Source: Blasia pusilla
Taxonomy: Eukaryota > Marchantiophyta > Marchantiopsida > Blasiales
NCBI GenBank assembly: GCA_050084515.1
Contig: CM114275.1
Location: 19,654,001 to 19,718,000 of the forward strand
Direction of reading: 5' to 3'
DNA: 64,000 nt
Shown one piece after another: positions 22,890-33,809 of the stretch (the first letter of the stretch is position 1; every line of letters begins with the position of its first letter). The notes below the pieces were generated by a model. It was not told the origin of the DNA. It saw only the letters and a list, made by a program, of their open reading frames with translations, and made no database searches. The position numbers and the translations under genes were made by a program.

Positions 22890-23840
22890 CACTCCCAAGC
22901 TGAGGATCCATGTCAAGCAGTTCACGTCCATCGCCTGACCCAAGACATGGCGTCATGATGCCTCTAACATTGATGGTACGACCGTCACTCCTGTGGGAAA
23001 TCCCATCGCTCGCTCTCTCTCGTCGGTGTTGGGCTCCACCAACCGCTAAACCTGGTCATCCCAAACCAAGCGAGGACCCGCCTCCTTGTATGCATAGGAA
23101 GCGGGGAAACTCACAAACGTGGGCAAGGCTGCCCGCGGCCTGCCTACCTTGTTGACTTTAGTCAACGGTGGTCGATCATCGTGCCACACTGCCTATGATC
23201 GACGAATTGGATCCATAATGGAATCCACTAACAAATGGGAGGGGCGCTCCACTCTCACATACGCCCTCCGTAACATCGTATGGGGCACCGAGTTGGTCCA
23301 CCATAGACACGGACGATGGGCTTTAGAGCCTACACTCGCCGCATCCAAGAACATTGTTAGGCCGATCCAGGCACGCACTTGATGAGCACTCGTCACCACC
23401 CGTGACCTGGAGTCTCCTAAGATCGGCACATTCTCTAGAATGTAGGCTGGAGAACGAGACATGTGCTCTTGCAATTTCCATAAGACCCTCAACATCATCC
23501 AAAACAACCTGGACTGAGTGTCAGCCAACCCGTTGCCTCGTCCTACACACGATTGGCCCTAACATGGCCAACCGGCAATGACCAAATCAATGGTCCCTAC
23601 CCGCTCTAAGTCCTGCGCCCCCAATAAGGAAATATCCCTCGGTAGGGAATTCTAGTACCCCTGTACCGCAAACGCGAATAATAAGTATGGAAAACGTAGG
23701 CATAACTGCGCCACATGTCGTAGTGAGATGCGCCTCTCAACATTATCACTCTCCACATACATGTACTGTTGTACTTGGACTCCTGTCTGCAAAACAACAG
23801 CTAACACGGTGCTAATCCCTCCAAAGAGATCAACACTCGA
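22890..23840 (-). pseudogene. DNA cytosine-5 methyltransferase domain of DNMT-gypsy copy B
   Basis: A full set of C5-DNMT motifs on the - strand. Motif I is SVDLFGGISTVLAVVL (about 23790-23838), followed by YMYVESDNVERR (II-III-like). Motif IV reads WPC, stop, GQSCVG; the stop TAG at 23559-23561 replaces the Gln that copy A keeps. Motif VI is YILENVPILG (about 23423-23447) and VIII-like is VGSKAHRPCLWWTN. After a target-recognition stretch, motifs IX-X are RERAMGFPTGVTVVP and RRHVLGQAMDVNCLTWI (22903-23015). C5-DNMTs transfer methyl from SAM to cytosine through the PC cysteine. It lies between protease and RT in the same orientation. Confidence 0.9.
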
Positions 23841-24249
23841 ATACCCTCCTACGGGGTACACCACACAATGGGTGTGGTATCCAAGGGTGCCATCACAGCA
23901 CTCCCTGCTACTTGGGGTTCCTCATACCCGTCACGCTTTGGTGCAAACGCCTTGCTCCACGCGGTCTGCACGTGCTCATCTGCCAATCGTCGAAGCTCCT
24001 CGGTCGAGCCTCATAGCAGCACCTCTCCTCCATGGAATGATGGGGCTACCACAACACTCCTCTCCATAGAAATATCAGGAACGGGAGTATCCTCTGCATG
24101 GACATGTCCCTCAATCAAATCAGTAGGCCAAGTGATGGCATTGCTAAATGCTGCTAAGGTCGCCATCTCTCTCGGCCGTTGCTCGATCACTGCACCTGTG
24201 AATCGAACGGGTAATGAGCTAAGGCGCCCATCACCTGACAGCCATCCTA

Positions 24250-24620
24250 GTTTATAGGACGCTGAATCCTCCGAGTAATTGTGGGTATAACACTGCTCCA
24301 CCAAGCAAGACGTCGTAGGACTCTACATCAATCACTATCGCCTTGGCTCGCACCACGGACTCATATGTAGGATGTCCTGGGTGAATCCTCATCACGACCT
24401 CCTGGCAGGTGATATACTTTGTGGTACTCGCTCCACCCAAGGATGTTTGTATTCGGAATTGACAACGCTCCACATCGGCTCTCGTCAAGCCCAATCCTCT
24501 GAATGATGCTTTCCCCTACATCAGGGGTTGTGCTCCTGAATCCAACAAGACGCGTTGCAGACTAAAAGCTCTACCTCCGAGACTCACCAATTGGAAGACC
24601 TCTCCTTGTTTATCCAGCAA
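24250..24620 (-). pseudogene. Aspartic protease of DNMT-gypsy copy B
   Basis: The - strand frame reads SLGGRAFSLQRVLLDSGAQP with the active-site triplet in LLDSGAQPLM (about 24525-24550), then a stop. The following frame gives CQFRIQTSLGGASTTKY and KAIVIDVESYDVLLGG, where the later part matches the ILGxDfL-like second half of retropepsins. It is located between the gag zinc knuckle and the DNMT domain. Confidence 0.75.
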
Positions 24621-25439
24621 CACAACACCACGAGAAGCCATGGCACGCTCTATCGCGGGTCTAGCGAGCATCTCCACCATCCTAGCAGCCGCAGCCTGCC
24701 ATGAATCTCATGTGGACGGCCCGAGCATCCGCTCCAAGGGCAGCTCCATCACCTCCTCTGCAATCACCTCTAAACATGATGTAAGAACTCCAACTCCATG
24801 CTCACATAGTGTAGCGACCAGCCGAAAAGCCTAGGCGGGCATACCCCCAGCCAAAAACCCTCGACAGACGTACCCTAAACCCTAAACGTCATAACATCCA
24901 AAGTTGAAAATAAAGGAGTGCGGTACACAATGGTGGCTGCCCCCAACAAGGTGCTTGACACATGCCCCTCTTGAGCATCAACAATAGGAGTCGTCGCACT
25001 CGCTTCTCCCATCGCCCTACGTGCCTGCACACCAATAACATCACCAACTCTCCAGGAACTCTTATCAGGACCCATCGATGGGGTCCTCATTGCCTCGGAC
25101 AACGTGAAAGACTAAGGAAGGCTAGTATGTTTCTTGGCTTCCCCTCGCTATGGATCCAACTCTGCGGCTGCTCCACGCGTCACAACTTTGGCTGCCTCCA
25201 TCTGGGCAACCCCGCACATCCAACCAGGATCCTCCATATCTCTGGCTGCTCCATATGATGTCGATGCCACGGATCCGGCATCGGGTTATCTCAATGCCAT
25301 AGCGGCAATTTGTTCCTGTAGCTGATGTATCTGAGCAGCTATTCGAGCCTCACGCCCAGCATCTCCCTCGACGTGTCTAGGTGGTAGGACTCTACCTCCT
25401 CCACGGGCGGCTCCACCACTATGTCGGGCAACTCCAGCT

Positions 25440-27592
25440 CCTCATCCCCAAACGGGAGCACGTGGTGCACGATCTCTAGGCCCACCCAGACCGGCTACTC
25501 GCTCATGTGCCCTCTCTGGCCCTCGGTCCGGACGCTCAGGTATTTCAGGATGTAAACTGAAACACCTGGCGCGTGTATGACCATACCTTTGACAATAGTC
25601 ACACTGATAACCTCTTGGTGCAGCACCATCTCTTCCTCCATGCTGAGGCACACGTCCATGACCATCGCGACCGCTCTCGCCCAGAACCCATGGTGGCTAA
25701 GATCTCCTCCGCCATGTTGTGCTCAATGTTCTCGGCGATCCTAAAAACATCTCTCAACATAGGGGAGGTATTCATAAGAAGCACCCCCTCCCACACCCGT
25801 GTCCGTAGGGTCTGGTCCAGCATCGCGTACCATGACTGGATAGCCTGAGCCTCTATCACCCCCTGAGTGACGTTGTTCAAAGAGTCTGGTCCAGCATCGC
25901 GTACCATGATAGAGCCTGAGCCTCTGTCACCCGCCTACATGGTGCACTTGCTCCCGTGCGAGTGACCCCTCCTAAAACGTCACTAGTAGAAGAGGAAGCA
26001 GCCTCTCCTGACTCCTACTCCTCATATGGGAACGGCTCTGTCCATGACACATAATGTGTGTCATACTAGAACCTCCACGCCTCGATCTCACGTGCATATC
26101 TCTGAGAGAACTCATGGTAATCGTCCATGGGCGCTCCCTCTAAATTTTGGAACATACCGTTCCATGCTCTAAACGGATTGAACTCTCTAGAGTTCGTGGC
26201 CCGCGGGGAGTTGCACCAACTCCTAAAATCTGCTATGAAATGTGCAACTCAATCGTATCTACTCCACCTGAAAACCTACGCGGTCATCTACCCCTGTCGT
26301 CCATCTCGTACGCCCAACTGGTAGGACCACTCAAAATGTGTGGCAATGTGCTCACAAACTCCTCTACACCCTTCCCCTCATATGACGATGACACAAAAGA
26401 AGGTTGAGGTGGTCCCTCACGTGAAGACTCTGGGAACCTCGCGCCACTCCGCGTAAAACCTCTAGAGCTACTCTCGGGTTCACCACTTCGCCTCTCAAAG
26501 TCCCGAATGGACGCCGTGATGAACCTCGTGCCTTTCTCATCCGATCACTCTTGCCTCACAAGTAATCCCTCAATCACTCATCCCAAACATGCGGCACTCG
26601 GTCAACACTCTCCCTCCCTGAGACGCGAAACGTGCGGCAACAAGCGGCGTGGTGCGGCAAATCAACCACGCTATCATCTCATCAACAACCTACCCTCAAC
26701 TCCGGACATCCCACACAGGTCTATGTCCCCTAAGCCACATACATAAATGATGCACTCAGCATCCACACACCCAATATCCCCAAATAAACTACCCAAATCC
26801 CAAAATCCCTCACACGTTTAGGGTAAAGAACCAGAATGGGTAACCTGAACACATGTCGATGTCACTCCTCAGAAACTGCGAATCTCAATCCCAACTCAGT
26901 CGTGGAGACAAATCCTCCAATCAGCAAGTCATACTCCTCCCATACTAATGCTGCTCAAAACTCCTCGATAGACAATGCGGCTCCAGCAAAACGGTGGGGC
27001 GTTGCAGGCGGCACGGAACGGCTACAAACGGCACAGCCCTCAATGGTGGGATGTGGCACTCAATGGCATACCCTCCTCAATCAACAATAAATCCACACTC
27101 TGGTCCACAATGACGGTGCGGCTCCATGATCAAGATGGTGCGGTGCGAGGACAAGCGGCGCGTTGCGGCTACGGGGTCACGGCACTGTATTCGATCGATG
27201 TTGAGAAGCTACCAATCACAAAATAGCAGCATGAAATCACAACTCAAACACCATAACCGGATGTCATTTTCCATCACTGGTTGATGACGAAACTGCGATG
27301 ACATTGGCGGCCAAAACAAAGTACGTGGTGGCGATGCAAGTCACAGAATCAACGAACGTTGTGGAAGATTCTCCACTCCGTAACGGCGGAAATGACAACC
27401 AAAGGGTGGAAAACAGACTGTGGATGTTGACGGTGAGGGTTGATCGTTGATGGTGACTTTGACGGTGGCGGCTGGTTTAGGGTTTGAACAATTTAACCCT
27501 AAAAATTGCCTAGCAATGGCATTTTTGCAAGATTGATCATAACGTTTTTCTTGTAACTCCAAATTTTGCACTATTTGTTGCATAGCGTGCAC
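25440..27592 (-). pseudogene. Gag of DNMT-gypsy copy B
   Basis: The - strand capsid-like part reads VTQGVIEAQAIQSWYAMLDQ then LRTRVWEGVLLM and MLRDVFRIAENIEHNMAEEI. A single CCHC knuckle, CDYCQRYGHTRARC, follows at about 25565-25610. The N-terminal region may start near 27592 (MHAMQQIVQNLELQEKRYDQ). A short tandem duplication (about 25803-25920: AGAGTCTGGTCCAGCATCGC and neighbours) disturbs the capsid frame. Gag is broken by many stops. Confidence 0.65.
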
Positions 27593-27599
27593 AACTTCA

Positions 27600-28025
27600 C
27601 GATCTACAGCAGCGTCAAAAAATATTTAGAATCGGATATTCCAGTAAAAATTGACGTGGATTGTGGTAAAGCTCAATGACTCTTTCTCCTACACAAAATT
27701 TGGCAGCGCTTCCGCGCTAATTTCTCCCAAAAAAAAATATGAAACCTACAAAAATACAAATCAGCAAGCTACATGGTGCTCCCAAGAGCACCGGCATGGA
27801 GCAATCCGGCCCCATAATTAATCCCTATCAGAAATTGGGTAGCGCTTCCGCGCGCCACTCTTCCACACAAAAAATCAGCAGATGCAAAGAACAATCAAAG
27901 CAGCCCTTGCTCCGATGAGCACTCCCAAGAGCTGTTGAACGGGGAACACTCTCCCCAACCTACAAAAACAGCGAGTGACCAGTGAGCTCCCCCATGAAAC
28001 TCTCTCACTCTCTCAATTCTCTCTT
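27600..28025 (-). other. Untranslated leader of DNMT-gypsy copy B
   Basis: Non-coding stretch between the 5' LTR and gag. It holds two similar direct repeats on the + strand (AAATTTGGCAGCGCTTCCGCGC at about 27698, without its ends, and AAATTGGGTAGCGCTTCCGCGC at about 27833). Each is followed by an A-rich run and a CCAAGAGC word, so this is an internal duplication of about 135 bases. No clear tRNA-complementary primer-binding site was recognised next to the LTR. Confidence 0.5.
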
Positions 28026-28541
28026 TGTAAAGTAAGATCCAATCTCTCTCTACACCATCTCACACCATAGCTCTCAAAGGTATGCACTCTCTCTCATATC
28101 AAACCAAATCCACTCTCCTAATTAGAGGCTTGGGTTACACTCACAAGGCAAGGGACCGTAGCTCCGTCGCCTCATACCAAGAGGTCCAACAAAAAGAGAA
28201 TAAGCTCTCAAGCTCTCTCTCCTTGAGGTATACCCCTCCCCTCTCCCAAGTTCTCTCCATGGTAATCTATTCTCCCAAGTCACCTCCTTGGCTCTTGACC
28301 TACTGTAGGAGGTCAAGGGACACTTACCAAAAATATAAAGTTGATCATATTCTCAAAATGGTATTTACCTAAAATAGTAACTTCCTCAATATGGCTCCAA
28401 ATGAGCGGAAACGAAGGGGAAACCTGCTCTCTCAGGTTTCTCGAGGCCTCAGCAGGTCATCTTTGACCTACTGAGCCTATCCTCCACTACTCACAAAGGC
28501 ACTCTACTACATCTCACCGATCTATCCTAAAAGACGTGACA
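28026..28541 (-). repeat. 5' LTR of DNMT-gypsy copy B
   Basis: 516 bp. On the - strand it starts TGTCACGTCTTTTAGG and ends CTTACTTTACA, giving TG...CA ends. It matches 18428-18942 over its whole length, with scattered substitutions (roughly 90-95% identity by eye). It contains a purine/pyrimidine-biased section (CTCTCTCCTTGAGGTATACC on the + strand). An inverted, more decayed copy lies in copy C at about 33335-33755. Confidence 0.85.
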
Positions 28542-30046
28542 CTCAGGAAGGAATGGCTATAAAGCTACATCCTTGTCCCCACTCTTGTTTGGAAAATTTT
28601 GCAAGCACTTGATGGCCTTGTTCTATCCTACCCGTTCTTACTACTCAACTAATAAGCTTGTCAAGATGTGCTATGTGTTGTGGACTCAACATTTGGAGCC
28701 CGAAGCATCAGGTGTAGACTTTGTTGCCTTCTTGAATGGACAAGTGCGCGGGATGATCAAAGTGCTTCATCCGAGTACGAAGTCTTTCTTATCGCCTTTC
28801 TTAATCCATTTTAACATTCTTAAGCATGAACTAACGGCAGATGAGGCGTAGGATTGGACACAAGTGACTCTGGTGCGCATGCTGAAGACGGGTGACACTT
28901 CAACTTCGGGAAGCCGCGAAGTCACGTCGACTCACGAAGCAAGTCGGAGGGAACACAAGCCTAGTTCTTCTTTGGGCAAAGACAAAGATTAACCCGAAGT
29001 ACCCAGACCAAAGCATGGAAGGGTAAACTTTGAGATGCCTTTGGACAAGTACCCTGCACCACCATAAGATCCAGTTTAGCCACCCACCTGTCCTGACGCC
29101 TTCCACACTCTTCGTGACATGCCGAGGACTTCAACGCATCTTGTGTGGTTTTTGAATTTGGCCGTTCCAGTCATGAACCACTTACATAAGGTATTACGCA
29201 TGGGCGATGAGGCAGAAGTATATATATCCAGGGGGTCAATGACCTTGATAGCAACACACAATCCTCGTTAGAGAACGAAGCGCAGCGAAGTGTGCTACAA
29301 CAACAGCTCGAGCTTTGCAATCAAGAGCTCAACGACACTAAGGCAACGCTTCGTAAAACTTAAACCGGATTGGTATTAGCGCAATATGAATCCTGAAATG
29401 CATGCCAATGGGAAAGTTTGGCAATCAATATAGAGTTTGGGGCGGATCAATTGGTTGCACAAGTCAAGCAGGCTTCGCAGCTGATTCGGCAATATCAACA
29501 ACAAGTGGCTCTTCTACAAACAAAATTCAAGAAAGTAGCGGTGCATCATGCTCACATGCCCAAATTACTACAAGATCAGCACGAAACCAACACCAAATTG
29601 ATAGCACAATGGTCAGAAGCCACATGGAGGATCTTAGTCTTGGAAGCAAAACAAAAGCTTCTTAACGAAGTGCAGGTGGACCTCGAAGATGTGAAGGAGA
29701 TCGTGGAGGAAGCTGGGAAGAACTTCGAACAACACATGATCGAAGAAATAGCCTATGTCAACAAACACTGGAAACTCCAGTTCGATAACCACGCGAAGCC
29801 ACTCTCGCAAGCGTCACCAACCATTACAGTCGCACTTGAAGAGCTTCCTCCGTTTATACCCTCAGATGTCTTAGTCCAGAACGAAGTGCTTGGGACTTCG
29901 TTGGTCGTTGTTAAGTGGAGAGAGAAATGAGGAATCACATGCCCAACATCATCAACAAACCTTCAACTATTCATGGCCTTTTTCCACTTGCAACTGAGTT
30001 TGAAGGATTAGAAGATACATTTATGGATTTAGATGTAGAACAATGA
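28542..30046 (+). pseudogene. Extra ORF downstream of pol in gypsy 1, second part, coiled-coil rich
   Basis: Frames in order give YYSTNKLVKMCYVLWTQHL, then FLNGQVRGMIKVLHPSTK. An open stretch at 29418-29930 follows, rich in Gln, Glu and Lys heptad-like runs (QLVAQVKQASQLIRQYQQQV, then VDLEDVKEIVEEAGKNFEQH), consistent with a coiled coil. A stop comes close to the polypurine tract at 30072-30085. The position after integrase is that of env-like or Tat-type extra ORFs. No transmembrane segment or signal peptide is visible, so an env function is not supported. Function unknown. Confidence 0.5.
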
Positions 30047-30087
30047 AGTGTTTGCCGGGGTGGCTCACATTTGAGGGAGGGGGGTAG

Positions 30088-31090
30088 TGATACCCACAAT
30101 TTTGTAATTTTTCAGATTAATATATTTTTATTCAACCTGAGTATGGATCTCTTCAAGGATGAAGACTATTTGAAGTAAAGTTTATATATACAAGACTATC
30201 TTCAATATTATTTATGTGTTATGGGAGAATGGATAAGTATTGGAATTGACTATGAAGCTCCTAGGATAAGGCAAAGAGATGGAAAATCAAGGACTTGCCT
30301 TGGAGGAGAGGGAAATGAGGTAACGAAGTCTAAAGATCAAGAGAGAAGCTCGGCAAAGACAACGAAGCACGAATAAAGAACGTGTTTATGAAGTGCTTCG
30401 CTCTTTAACAAACCACGATGAAGAAGAAGAAGCATAAGTACTTCGCTCTTCAACAAAGCACCAAGATGAAGGAGCAGTACTTCGCGGAAGAATGAAGAGG
30501 GAAGAACAAAGCACTTGGAACAAGCGCGAAGAATGCAGCCCTTCGTCTTGGAAATAAGAGGAAGAGCTTTGTCTTGGAAAGAAGAAGAAGAGGTCCCAAC
30601 TTTGCAGCGAAGACAAGATTGTCCGCAATTCCAAGCGGCCCATCGTTACAGTAGTTAGGCTAGGAAGAGGTGTGACTTTTCGGACCAAATAGGAAGGTAG
30701 TACAATGAAGACCAGCGGATTTGTAGGGATCACATTAAGAGTCAAGAGAACCGTAGATTTAAGTAGTTACAAGATCCCAATAGGTGCCTACTTCGCACGA
30801 AGCGCTTCAAATCTTCAGTACTAATACCATTTGGAAGGATATTTAAAGATCATCAACGTAGCTATCAGCATCATTCTCTTACGATGTCCCTATGTTATAG
30901 AAATGGTCCAAGCAAGGGAGTAGTACCCTTTCGTGCTTGTATACACTTTGAAGCTTTCTTGTTCTTGATGGAATAGTAAAGAACCCATTTCTTCATTTTG
31001 ATGTGTGATGCATATGTCTGAGAATTCTTATTGGGTCTGCAGAGTGAGGAATGGATTGGGAGACCAACTTTCACCAATAGAATAATCAAC
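30088..31090 (+). repeat. Probable 3' LTR of gypsy 1 (end unresolved)
   Basis: A purine-rich tract (TTTGAGGGAGGGGGGTAG) is followed at 30088 by TGATACCCACAATTTTG, a classic PPT-to-LTR transition. Downstream sequence is non-coding, with repeated GAAG/CTTCG words (AGCACTTCG, CTTCGCTC). No second copy is in the window, so the 3' limit, which should be a CA, cannot be fixed. The end given is a guess. Confidence 0.4.
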
Positions 31091-32650
31091 ATCGAGATGT
31101 GAGAAATATGTTCGACAGAGAGTAGCCTGCCGAGACAGATTGAATTCTGAAAGTAGGAGAAGTCATCTTCTTGTTGAGATCTCTGTGAGATTCTTTGGTG
31201 TTGAGTGAAGATCTACTTGAACGTAAATTCAATTCCACTTGAGAGAATCAAGGAAAGAAATCTTGGTACTAATGGAGAGAAGAATACAATGATAACTTAT
31301 TGAATCTGAATTGTACACACTTAACTACAACTATTGCAAGATAAACGTCAACTTAAACTCTCTTTTCACATAATCGTGATCCTCTTGGGGATCAAACTCA
31401 TTAAATTACCTTAAAAAGATCAATTCTTATAACTCTTGTACATTACACAAAGTATTTACAAAGAACCTTTTTAACCACAATACTTCAAGCGGCACGCAAT
31501 GTATTTCTGCTCCTCTAAATTATGGTCTGCCTATATAATAAACGTCAACGCAATTCATTCACTCTGCCAACAGATGCCGGCTTAAACTATTTCATCACCA
31601 ATATTCCGGAACCACACAGCCACAACTAGCCTCAAAGACATTCCCAAAACTCATTTCATTCTTGCCCTATAGAAGAAGGGGCCGCATACTAGTTTCTAAT
31701 AATTGTTTGATAATTATAATGGGGAAAAGGGAACTAACAAATGCTTGTTAGTCCATCCATCCAGCTGAGTGGGCACAATATTAAATGGTTGGTTATCACG
31801 ATTAAAAAATGGTTTTTATTCCATTCATCTAGCTCAGTGTGGACACAATGTTACGAGGAGCACGGAGCCATCATAAACTTTGATGTTACTTTGAGTACGA
31901 CCAGACAAATATAACGATAAAACGGTTGTGTAAGCAACCCGAGAACACACCCCTTGCGTCATAGAGAGAAGCAAACATCGTGCTTAAAAATTGAGTCTCT
32001 TACAATTGTGACTATGGTCACAGTTCTTAATTGGAGTGTATTGCATAAATAGACTATAGCTCCCTTTACCTTAGATTCCTACTTACTACTCCAATCTTAT
32101 TTGATTCCTCTATCTCCCTTGTATATACCTTCTTGGATGCTTGTATTCACATGTGCTCTTCCTCTAGTATGAAGGTAAGGTGACACTAATAAGATGACGA
32201 GGCATTTGGCTATCTTGAGAGAGTCATAGTTACTCCCATGGTTTATCCGCGCTTGGTTGAGTTTCTTCACTTAGACATTTAGAGCACTTGGCATAAAACA
32301 CATTGCGTCAACATATGTTGGGACCATCGCAGTGCTTTGTTTTCATTAAATAATTCGCCTCTCGTTGTATTTACTAGTTATGAATTGGCTTTTAATTGCC
32401 CAAGGAGAGCACCTTGCAAAGGAAGGCACGTGGTAGTTAGCCCTCTCCGCACGAGCAACTTGAGCAGATAGTTGTAAACCTATAAGGTCAAGCTGCAAAC
32501 CCCTAGGCCCAATCCTTAGAGCCAATCCCTCACCCAAAGTTATAAATGTGGTTTTTTTTTCAGTTTCCCTTACATTGTTCTATCTAGTAGAAGTTGTTCG
32601 TCTTGGTGACTTGATGTGGTTATGAGTACAGCCAGGCACCATCAATATTT
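31091..32650. other. Intergenic or decayed transposon DNA
   Basis: No supported gene. A partial tandem duplication lies at about 31750-31860: the words CCATCCAGCTGAGTGGGCAC and CCATTCATCTAGCTCAGTG are each followed by an ACAATRTTA run. The rest shows no recognisable domain in either strand. Confidence 0.4.
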
Positions 32651-33334
32651 TCTTCTCCAAATTTTCACAAGACGTTGAGGGTTTTTGTGCGCATTCACAT
32701 CGCCACACACTTCACATCATTGATTATATCTACACAATACCAATCTTGCCACCACACAGTAGATACATATACATACAAAGATATACTCATGAATGTGCAC
32801 CAAGAACATGCAAAAAAATTAAAGTTAAAATGGTTGACACAGCCAACTCCACTATTGGATCTTTATTCATATATCAAGCCACATCCATCCTCTTAGTCCA
32901 AAAGGAATCTAGACTCTAACACCCAAGCTCTTACCAAACCCTAGCAAGAGAGGTGTTCCAAAGGTTCAACATGAGAAAGATTGCTTCAGAAAGCCATCCC
33001 TCTCTGTCTCTTATACTCTTCAAAAGATGCAAAAGCTCTTCCTCCAAAAATATCTCTTAAAATAGTAATATACATAGAGCGATTATTGGCCTGATGCCAA
33101 CCGTGTGTATGTTTTTGTATGATTGAATCCTAATGCCAGGTAGCACACAACACATCTTCCTAATAGAATTTACATCTAGCACCGTTGGTATTTTCATACC
33201 CACAACATCTCCCAACATATGCTCGCCCTACGATCCATCTCATCTATCTCTGCTTGGATATATAGTGTGATCCAAGTAGTCAATTTGATCAAAGAAGAAC
33301 TTGCACTTTGTCACATCTTTTATGATAGATCAAC

Positions 33335-33752
33335 GAGCTCTAGTAGAGCGCCTTCGAGGATGGTTGAGGATAGCCTTAAGAGATCAAGGATGACTTGTTG
33401 AGGCCACGTGTAACCTGAGAGAGTAGGTTTCTCCTTCGTTTCGGCTTATTTGGAGCCATACTGAGAACTTACTATTTAAGGTAAGTTGCCATTTTTAGTC
33501 TAGTTTAATTTTCACTTTGATAAGTATCCCTTAATCCCCTACAACAGGTCAAGAGCCAAGGATTCGACTTGCAAGCATAGGTTATCGTGGAGAGAGCGTG
33601 GGAGATGGAAGGGGGTGTACCTCAAGGAGAGAGGAATTGAGAGCTCATTCTCGCATATGCTCATAGGTCACCTCCTTGGCTCTTGGGAGCTCATTCTCTC
33701 TTTTTTGAACCTCTTGGCATGAGGCGGAGGAGCTATAATCCTCCTTGCTTTG

Positions 33753-33755
<3 letters not shown>
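33335..33755 (+). repeat. LTR of the DNMT-gypsy family in inverted orientation inside copy C
   Basis: The + strand matches the reverse complement of the copy B LTR. Shared words include CCTGAGAGAG-AGGTTTC, TTATTTGGAGCCATA, AGGTCAAGAGCCAAGGA, GTACCTCAAGGAGAGAG and GAGCTCATTCTC. Its orientation is opposite to that of the RT around it. It is either a solo LTR from a separate insertion or a rearranged end; the edges could not be defined. Confidence 0.6.
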
Positions 33756-33808
<53 letters not shown>

Positions 33809-33809
33809 A
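33754..33809. repeat. (GA)n microsatellite
   Basis: About 27 GA units with one GGA interruption, inside copy C at the end of the inverted LTR. It creates artificial Arg-Glu and Leu-Ser open frames. Confidence 0.95.

Larger units (their letters stand above)
18291..28541 (-). mobile_element. DNMT-carrying Ty3/gypsy retrotransposon, copy B (longest copy)
   Basis: Flanked by near-identical direct repeats (28026-28541 and about 18428-18942). In transcription order (- strand) it has: leader, gag with a zinc knuckle, aspartic protease, DNMT (motif I to X), RT with YIDD, a 550-bp unassigned block, RNase H, integrase with HHCC and DDE, and a PHD-finger-like end. It is inserted in the third ORF of gypsy 1. 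The flanking words CGCAG (about 18283) and CTCAG (28542) might be a one-mismatch 5-bp target duplication. All genes contain stops or frameshifts. The domain set and order are read directly; activity of this copy is excluded. Confidence 0.85.
10829..31090 (+). mobile_element. Ty3/gypsy retrotransposon 1, decayed, split by two nested insertions
   Basis: The order on the + strand is gag zinc knuckles, protease, RT, RNase H and integrase, then an extra ORF, a polypurine tract and an LTR start. The coding sequence stops near 14750 inside the integrase and resumes near 17139 (AYRTTEKV...). It stops again near 18287 and resumes at about 28542. The two gaps hold - strand copies of a different gypsy family. 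Many in-frame stops and frameshifts make it a pseudo-element. No 5' LTR was found; the 5' end of gag and the 5' LTR seem lost near 10780. The right end is approximate. Confidence 0.75.

Noticed and set aside
22890-23840. The DNMT as a host or bacterial methyltransferase gene
   Set aside because: It lies in the same orientation between retroviral protease and RT in copy B and directly upstream of the same RT in copies A and C, and it shares their decay.
28542-30046. Envelope gene of gypsy 1
   Set aside because: No signal peptide, transmembrane segment or cysteine pattern; a coiled coil after integrase is not enough.
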